The notes beneath the pieces were generated by a model. The model searched no databases, was not told where the DNA came from, and saw nothing but the letters and a program-made list of their open reading frames with translations. Of a DNA stretch of 64,000 nt, positions 60,070 through 64,000 are shown one piece after another. The stretch's first letter is position 1. Every line of letters starts with the position of its first letter. The stretch lies in NCBI GenBank assembly GCA_020634875.1, contig JACKAX010000006.1, positions 1-64,000 of the forward strand. The letters are read 5' to 3'. The DNA comes from Anaerolineales bacterium. GTDB taxonomy: Bacteria; Chloroflexota; Anaerolineae; Anaerolineales; JABWBV01. The translations under genes were made by a program, and so were the position numbers.

Positions 60070-63000
60070 ATGAAAACGAATTGGAAATTTTGGCTTATCG
60101 CCAGTTTGTTAGCCCTAACCACCCTCATCTTTTTAGATGCAAGAATTCAGGCGACAGCTACCAGGTCGCAAGCCCCCTACACCTATGATGTAAGTGCCCC
60201 AGCGTATCCGGTGCTGAGCGTTGCCGTTCGCGATCTCCCCATCATTGAAGAACCATATCTGGCCCGCGAAACCAACCCGATTCAATGGCTAGGGGAAGGC
60301 GTTGGTGCGGAGGGTACATCCGTGGCCTATGACGCTTTAGCGCCCTTTAGCGTCAATGATGGTGTCGCCCCTGATCCCCTCGTAACTTTTGAAGGTGTGC
60401 CCTCCCTCTCCGGCGTCACCCCGCCCGACACAAATGGGGATGTCGGTCCGAATCACTACATCCAAATGACGAACTTCCACTTCCAAATTTGGGACAAAGG
60501 TGACCCCGACAACGGTATTGCCCCTACCCCTCTTACCGCGCCTATCGCTGTAGGAACGCTTTTCACATCCCTCGGGGGTGGTTGTCAAAACAATTATGGC
60601 GATCCGGTCGTGTTGTATGATGATCTTGCCGACCGCTGGGTGCTCACTCAGTTTAACCTGAGTGGGGCCTTGGGCATGTGTTTTGCCGTCTCCACTACCC
60701 CCGATCCACTCGATACATATTACCTGTATAACATTGGCACCCCGGACTTCCCCGACTACCCCAAAATCGGTGTATGGCCCGATGGATATTACATGGGCAC
60801 CAACACTGGGTTCCCTAACCAGTATTTCGCCCACGTTTTTGATCGGGTCGCGATGCTGAACGGTCAACCCGCTACCCGCCAATCCGTAGGTAGCCTTGCC
60901 AACTTAATGATGCCCGCCGATGTAGATGGACAAACGCCTCCCCCCGATGACGCTCCCGGCATTTTCTATACATACTACCACCCCAGTGGCAGCGGCCATC
61001 CCGCAGGAAACCCGCGCTTAGCCATCTACGAATACGATGTAGACTGGGCGAATCCCGGCAATTCTACCTACACATTAGCTGCTGAATTGCTCGTCACCCC
61101 CTTTAACTACACAGTATGCGGTTTCTTCGCCGGAGGATGCGTCCCCCAACCCGGAACCGGCCAGCTTCTCGATGACCTCTCCTGGTGGCCGATGTTCCGC
61201 TTCCAATATCGAAACTTTGGGCAATACGAAGCGATGGTCGGCAACTTCGCTGTGGATCTGGACAATACCAACAAAGCCGCCATTCGTTGGTTTGAAGTCC
61301 GCAAAACAAATGGTGTTTATTCGCTCTACCAGGAAAGCACCTATGCTCCTGATTCCAGCCACCGCTGGATGGGCAGCATTGCCATGGATGGTTCTGGCAA
61401 CATCGCCCTGGCCTACAGTGTCTCCAATCCCTCCACGGGAGTAGACCCCTCCATCCGCTACGCCACCCGCCTCCGCAACGATCCCCTCGGCACCCTCTCC
61501 GCCGAAGCCGAAATGTGGACAGGCACAGGGGTTCAGACTGGAATCCACAGGTGGGGTGACTACTCGGATCTGACTGTTGACCCAGTAGATAACTGCACGT
61601 TCTGGTTCACGACCGAATATCACGATGTCACCGACTCGGGCTTCGGCTGGAACACTCGCATTGGTGTTTTCCGCATTCCCGAATGTACTGGCGGCCTCGG
61701 CCCAGACTTTGACGTCGCGGTGGAACCCGAAAGCATGGATGCCTGTATTTTCAGTGATAGTCCCACAGTCAATGTCAATGTTGAATGGATGCAAGGCTAT
61801 AACGCCGCGGTGACACTCAGTGCGGTGGATGTACCTGCAGGATACAACGCCGATTTCAGCATCAATCCGCTCATTACGCCAACCGTTACCAGTGAACTGA
61901 CCTTTCTCAGTACTGGCGCGGCCACCGCGGGAACATATCCTGTGAACATCGTCGGTCTTGGCACCCCGACCCCTACCCACACGGCTACCCTCACCCTGAA
62001 TTTGTTCAACCCAATCACCACCGTGACGACTTTGCTTGCCCCGGCAGATGGCGAAACCGGCGTTAGCCCAGCCCCTTCGTTCTCCTGGGACCCAGTCTTT
62101 GGCGCTACATCCTACGGGCTAGACATTGCCACAGATGCTGCTTTCAATGATATCGTCTTTAGTGCGACAGGTATTGAAGGCACTTCGTATGATCTGGCTA
62201 TCGCGTTGGGCGAACTGCATGTCTATTACTGGCGCATCAAGGCCAATAATGCCTGCGGGGATGGCAGTCACTCTGGAAGTTTTAGTTTCACAACCAAAGA
62301 TGTCCCCTCCATTCTCTTAGTGGATGATGATGATAATAGCCCTTCGGTCATCAACTACTACACCCAGGCCCTCGATGATCTCTCCTGGGTTTATGACGTC
62401 TGGCACACCGATGGCACCGACGAAGAACCGACCGCGACGGACCTGGCGCCTTACACAGCCGTCATCTGGTTCACCGGCGACAACACGAACGGAAAAGCCG
62501 GACCAGGTGCGGACAGCGAAGCCGCCCTCGGCACATGGCTTGACAATACACAAGGGTGCTTCTACCTCTCCAGCCAGGATTACTTCCAAGACCGTGGTCT
62601 GACCGATTTTATGACCCAATACCTCGGCACAGATACGATTACGGAAGGCAACGGCGATTATAGCCAGGTAATTGGCCAAGGCGTGTACAGCGCGTTAGGC
62701 ACGCGTTCCCTCCTGTACCCCTTCACCGACTCCGCCGATTGGATCATCCCAGACGGAACTGCAGAAGTAGGCATCGTTGGAACCAACGGACGTGGAGCGG
62801 CATTGACCAAAGAGGATGGGTACAAGTCGTCCTTCTGGGTCTTCCCGCTCGAAGCTATCTATGGTTCTCAAAACCGGCGTAACGCACTCAATGCGTTTAT
62901 CAACTGGTGCGGGCTGGAACTTCCTTACAATGGTCTGGCTCTTAGCAGTGATCAGGCTGGAACGGCCTCCGCAGGTACGACCTTCACCTACACTCTGACT

Positions 63001-63288
63001 GTCACAAACACCGGCAATGTTACTGACCTGTACACCCTATCGCTGGCAGGCAATACCTGGAGCGCCACGCTCTCTACCGAAAATCTAACGATTGACGGCG
63101 GAGCCAGCGCCGAGTTCACTGTTGTGGTAACTGTCCCTATTGATGCAATGGATGGAGAAAGCGACACCGTCACTGTCACCGTCACATCCCAATCAGATAA
63201 CACCCTCACGGCAAGTGCCAGCCTCACGACTACGGCATCTACCGCCAGTACGGGGTTTTCCCTGTATCTGCCTTTGCTCGTCAAGTAA
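60070..63288 (+). CDS. Large exported protein, paralogue of the next gene
   Basis: Exported protein of 1072 residues. A signal peptide (MKTNWKFWLIASLLALTTLI) precedes a large N-terminal domain (about 100-550) of unknown, possibly propeller-like fold marked by GVTPPDTNGDVGPNH, GDPVVLYDDLADRWVLTQF and YPKIGVWPDGYYMGTN. Then come Ig-like regions, an LLVDDDDN domain (about 755-950) as in the subtilase at 7875, a NEW3-like repeat shared with the 22385 protein and the ending FSLYLPLLVK. AAGG lies about 9 nt before the ATG, behind a leader terminator. Confidence 0.8.
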   Translation: MKTNWKFWLIASLLALTTLIFLDARIQATATRSQAPYTYDVSAPAYPVLSVAVRDLPIIEEPYLARETNPIQWLGEGVGAEGTSVAYDALAPFSVNDGVAPDPLVTFEGVPSLSGVTPPDTNGDVGPNHYIQMTNFHFQIWDKGDPDNGIAPTPLTAPIAVGTLFTSLGGGCQNNYGDPVVLYDDLADRWVLTQFNLSGALGMCFAVSTTPDPLDTYYLYNIGTPDFPDYPKIGVWPDGYYMGTNTGFPNQYFAHVFDRVAMLNGQPATRQSVGSLANLMMPADVDGQTPPPDDAPGIFYTYYHPSGSGHPAGNPRLAIYEYDVDWANPGNSTYTLAAELLVTPFNYTVCGFFAGGCVPQPGTGQLLDDLSWWPMFRFQYRNFGQYEAMVGNFAVDLDNTNKAAIRWFEVRKTNGVYSLYQESTYAPDSSHRWMGSIAMDGSGNIALAYSVSNPSTGVDPSIRYATRLRNDPLGTLSAEAEMWTGTGVQTGIHRWGDYSDLTVDPVDNCTFWFTTEYHDVTDSGFGWNTRIGVFRIPECTGGLGPDFDVAVEPESMDACIFSDSPTVNVNVEWMQGYNAAVTLSAVDVPAGYNADFSINPLITPTVTSELTFLSTGAATAGTYPVNIVGLGTPTPTHTATLTLNLFNPITTVTTLLAPADGETGVSPAPSFSWDPVFGATSYGLDIATDAAFNDIVFSATGIEGTSYDLAIALGELHVYYWRIKANNACGDGSHSGSFSFTTKDVPSILLVDDDDNSPSVINYYTQALDDLSWVYDVWHTDGTDEEPTATDLAPYTAVIWFTGDNTNGKAGPGADSEAALGTWLDNTQGCFYLSSQDYFQDRGLTDFMTQYLGTDTITEGNGDYSQVIGQGVYSALGTRSLLYPFTDSADWIIPDGTAEVGIVGTNGRGAALTKEDGYKSSFWVFPLEAIYGSQNRRNALNAFINWCGLELPYNGLALSSDQAGTASAGTTFTYTLTVTNTGNVTDLYTLSLAGNTWSATLSTENLTIDGGASAEFTVVVTVPIDAMDGESDTVTVTVTSQSDNTLTASASLTTTASTASTGFSLYLPLLVK

Positions 63289-63296
63289 CCTGTATA

Positions 63297-63327
63297 ACGG
63301 GACACAAATTGTGTCCCGTTATTTTTT
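63297..63327 (+). terminator. Intrinsic terminator
   Basis: ATAACGGGACACAA and its exact complement around a single A (63294-63322), then TTTTTTCG, just after the stop codon of the 60070 gene. Confidence 0.88.
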
Positions 63328-63417
63328 TCGAATGGTAAAGGGTACGGCGTTCCTGCCGCGCCGTACCCGCTTTCGTTCAAAACGGAAACTACATACGCAT
63401 CTATCAAGGAACAAACC

Positions 63418-64000
63418 ATGAAGAAGTCTACCCGTACCCTGATCATTTTGTGCGCGACGGCCATCCTTGGCCTGTTTTTTCTATTGGGGCTTCAAGCCCA
63501 ATGGCACATGACCGCCCAAACCGAAACCCCTGTGGTCGAGGGCATCTACCGCGGCCTTAGCCCGGTTGTGCAATTTGATGTTTCACCCCCTCTCCGGGAT
63601 ATCCCATCCGCTGAACTCAATTTTCGCTCAGGTATGGAAATCCTGGATGAACGCCCAAGCGGGCTGGAAGGTCCGTTTGGGCCGCAAGATGTAGATCCAC
63701 TTGTACAAGGATTTACTGGCCCCAGCGTGATCCCCACACCCATCGTTTCGTTCAATGGCCCAGCAAATCTGTCCGGCGTGCAACCCCCTGATCCCAATGG
63801 CGATGTCGGTCCGAACCATGTTGTCGTAATGAGTAACCTATCTTTTCAAATTTTTGATAAAGCCGGGAACTCTGTTTATGGGCCAGTTGCCAATAACACC
63901 TTATGGTCGGGTTTTGGCGGCGCGTGCCAAAACGAAAATGCGGGCGACCCGGTGGTTTTGCATGATCAGTTTGCCGACCGCTGGATTCTCACTCAATTCA
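63418..64000 (+). CDS. Exported protein, paralogue of the 60070 protein (cut by window end)
   Basis: The first 194 residues are present; no stop occurs before the window ends. AAGGA lies 8 nt before the ATG. A signal peptide (MKKSTRTLIILCATAILGLF) is followed by the segments LSGVQPPDPNGDVGPNHVVV, SFQIFDKAG, CQNENAGDPVVLHDQFADRW and ILTQF. These match the N-terminal domain of the 60070 protein in the same order, so the two are tandem paralogues. The rest of the protein, and whether it carries the C-terminal motif, lies outside the window. Confidence 0.85.
   Translation, partial: MKKSTRTLIILCATAILGLFFLLGLQAQWHMTAQTETPVVEGIYRGLSPVVQFDVSPPLRDIPSAELNFRSGMEILDERPSGLEGPFGPQDVDPLVQGFTGPSVIPTPIVSFNGPANLSGVQPPDPNGDVGPNHVVVMSNLSFQIFDKAGNSVYGPVANNTLWSGFGGACQNENAGDPVVLHDQFADRWILTQF

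Noticed and set aside
7875..63288. LPXTG, PEP-CTERM or T9SS sorting domains on exported proteins
   Set aside because: No LPxTG followed by a membrane span and basic tail, no PEP motif and no T9SS domain; endings are the short YLPL-type motif instead.
1..64000. tRNA or rRNA genes
   Set aside because: Intergenic regions were read for tRNA arms and CCA ends and for rRNA motifs; none was seen, though a covariance search would be decisive.

Overview
The window most likely comes from a member of the Chloroflexota, probably Anaerolineae-like. The evidence is the many very large exported modular proteins ending in a short C-terminal motif of the type YLPLhhK/R, the Thr-Pro rich linkers, a PknB-type kinase with such a linker, and several starts with no Shine-Dalgarno site but a -10 box 5-7 nt upstream. 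This is inference; no rRNA or other phylogenetic marker lies in the window. I see no tRNA, rRNA, CRISPR array, phage or transposase gene.

Layout. 0.07-7.5 kb holds housekeeping and membrane genes: a FabF-like ketosynthase, a Ser/Thr kinase, a tight four-gene run (two CorC/HlyC-type CBS membrane proteins, a YedF-like DsrE protein and a YigZ/IMPACT protein, all overlapping by 4 nt), then a CBS-pair protein. At 7.9-12.1 kb is a large exported subtilase. 12.4-20 kb holds small enzymes (TrmH-like methyltransferase, metallo-beta-lactamase fold hydrolase, deoxynucleoside kinase, HAD hydrolase), a lipoprotein HExxH protease, a CPBP protease and a P5C dehydrogenase. At 20.3-22.1 kb is a PAS-GGDEF diguanylate cyclase, and at 22.4-27.4 kb a 1677-residue exported protein.

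29.2-37.2 kb is the most interesting region. It pairs a YxlEFG-like ABC module, whose permease is fused to a YhfC-type intramembrane protease, with a convergent lasso-peptide cluster: HprK-like kinase, PqqD-like RRE (B1), transglutaminase-like protease (B2), a 49-residue precursor at 35175-35324, an asparagine-synthetase-like cyclase and a nucleotidyltransferase. The precursor ends in Ser, has a WxxPxF recognition motif and a very short core, and appears to have its own promoter and terminator. The terminator runs straight into the start codon of the cyclase gene.

37.4-64 kb alternates small regulators and enzymes (RRM protein, GNAT, GyrI-like/MerR pair, sigma-70 factor, LRR protein) with large exported proteins: LVIVD-repeat, M1 and M14 peptidases, dockerin-bearing, DUF4038-like, beta-helix/propeller/IPT, phosphodiester glycosidase and two tandem paralogues, the last cut by the window end.

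Regulation is unusually legible. Nearly every convergent or terminal boundary carries a long near-perfect palindromic terminator, one of them a perfect 64-bp palindrome. Several genes have an intrinsic terminator in the leader (37307, 60015, perhaps 29111). A textbook MerR-type promoter with a 19-bp spacer and dyad operator precedes the GyrI-like gene. No domain search could be run, so all family names rest on visible motifs and recalled family features.
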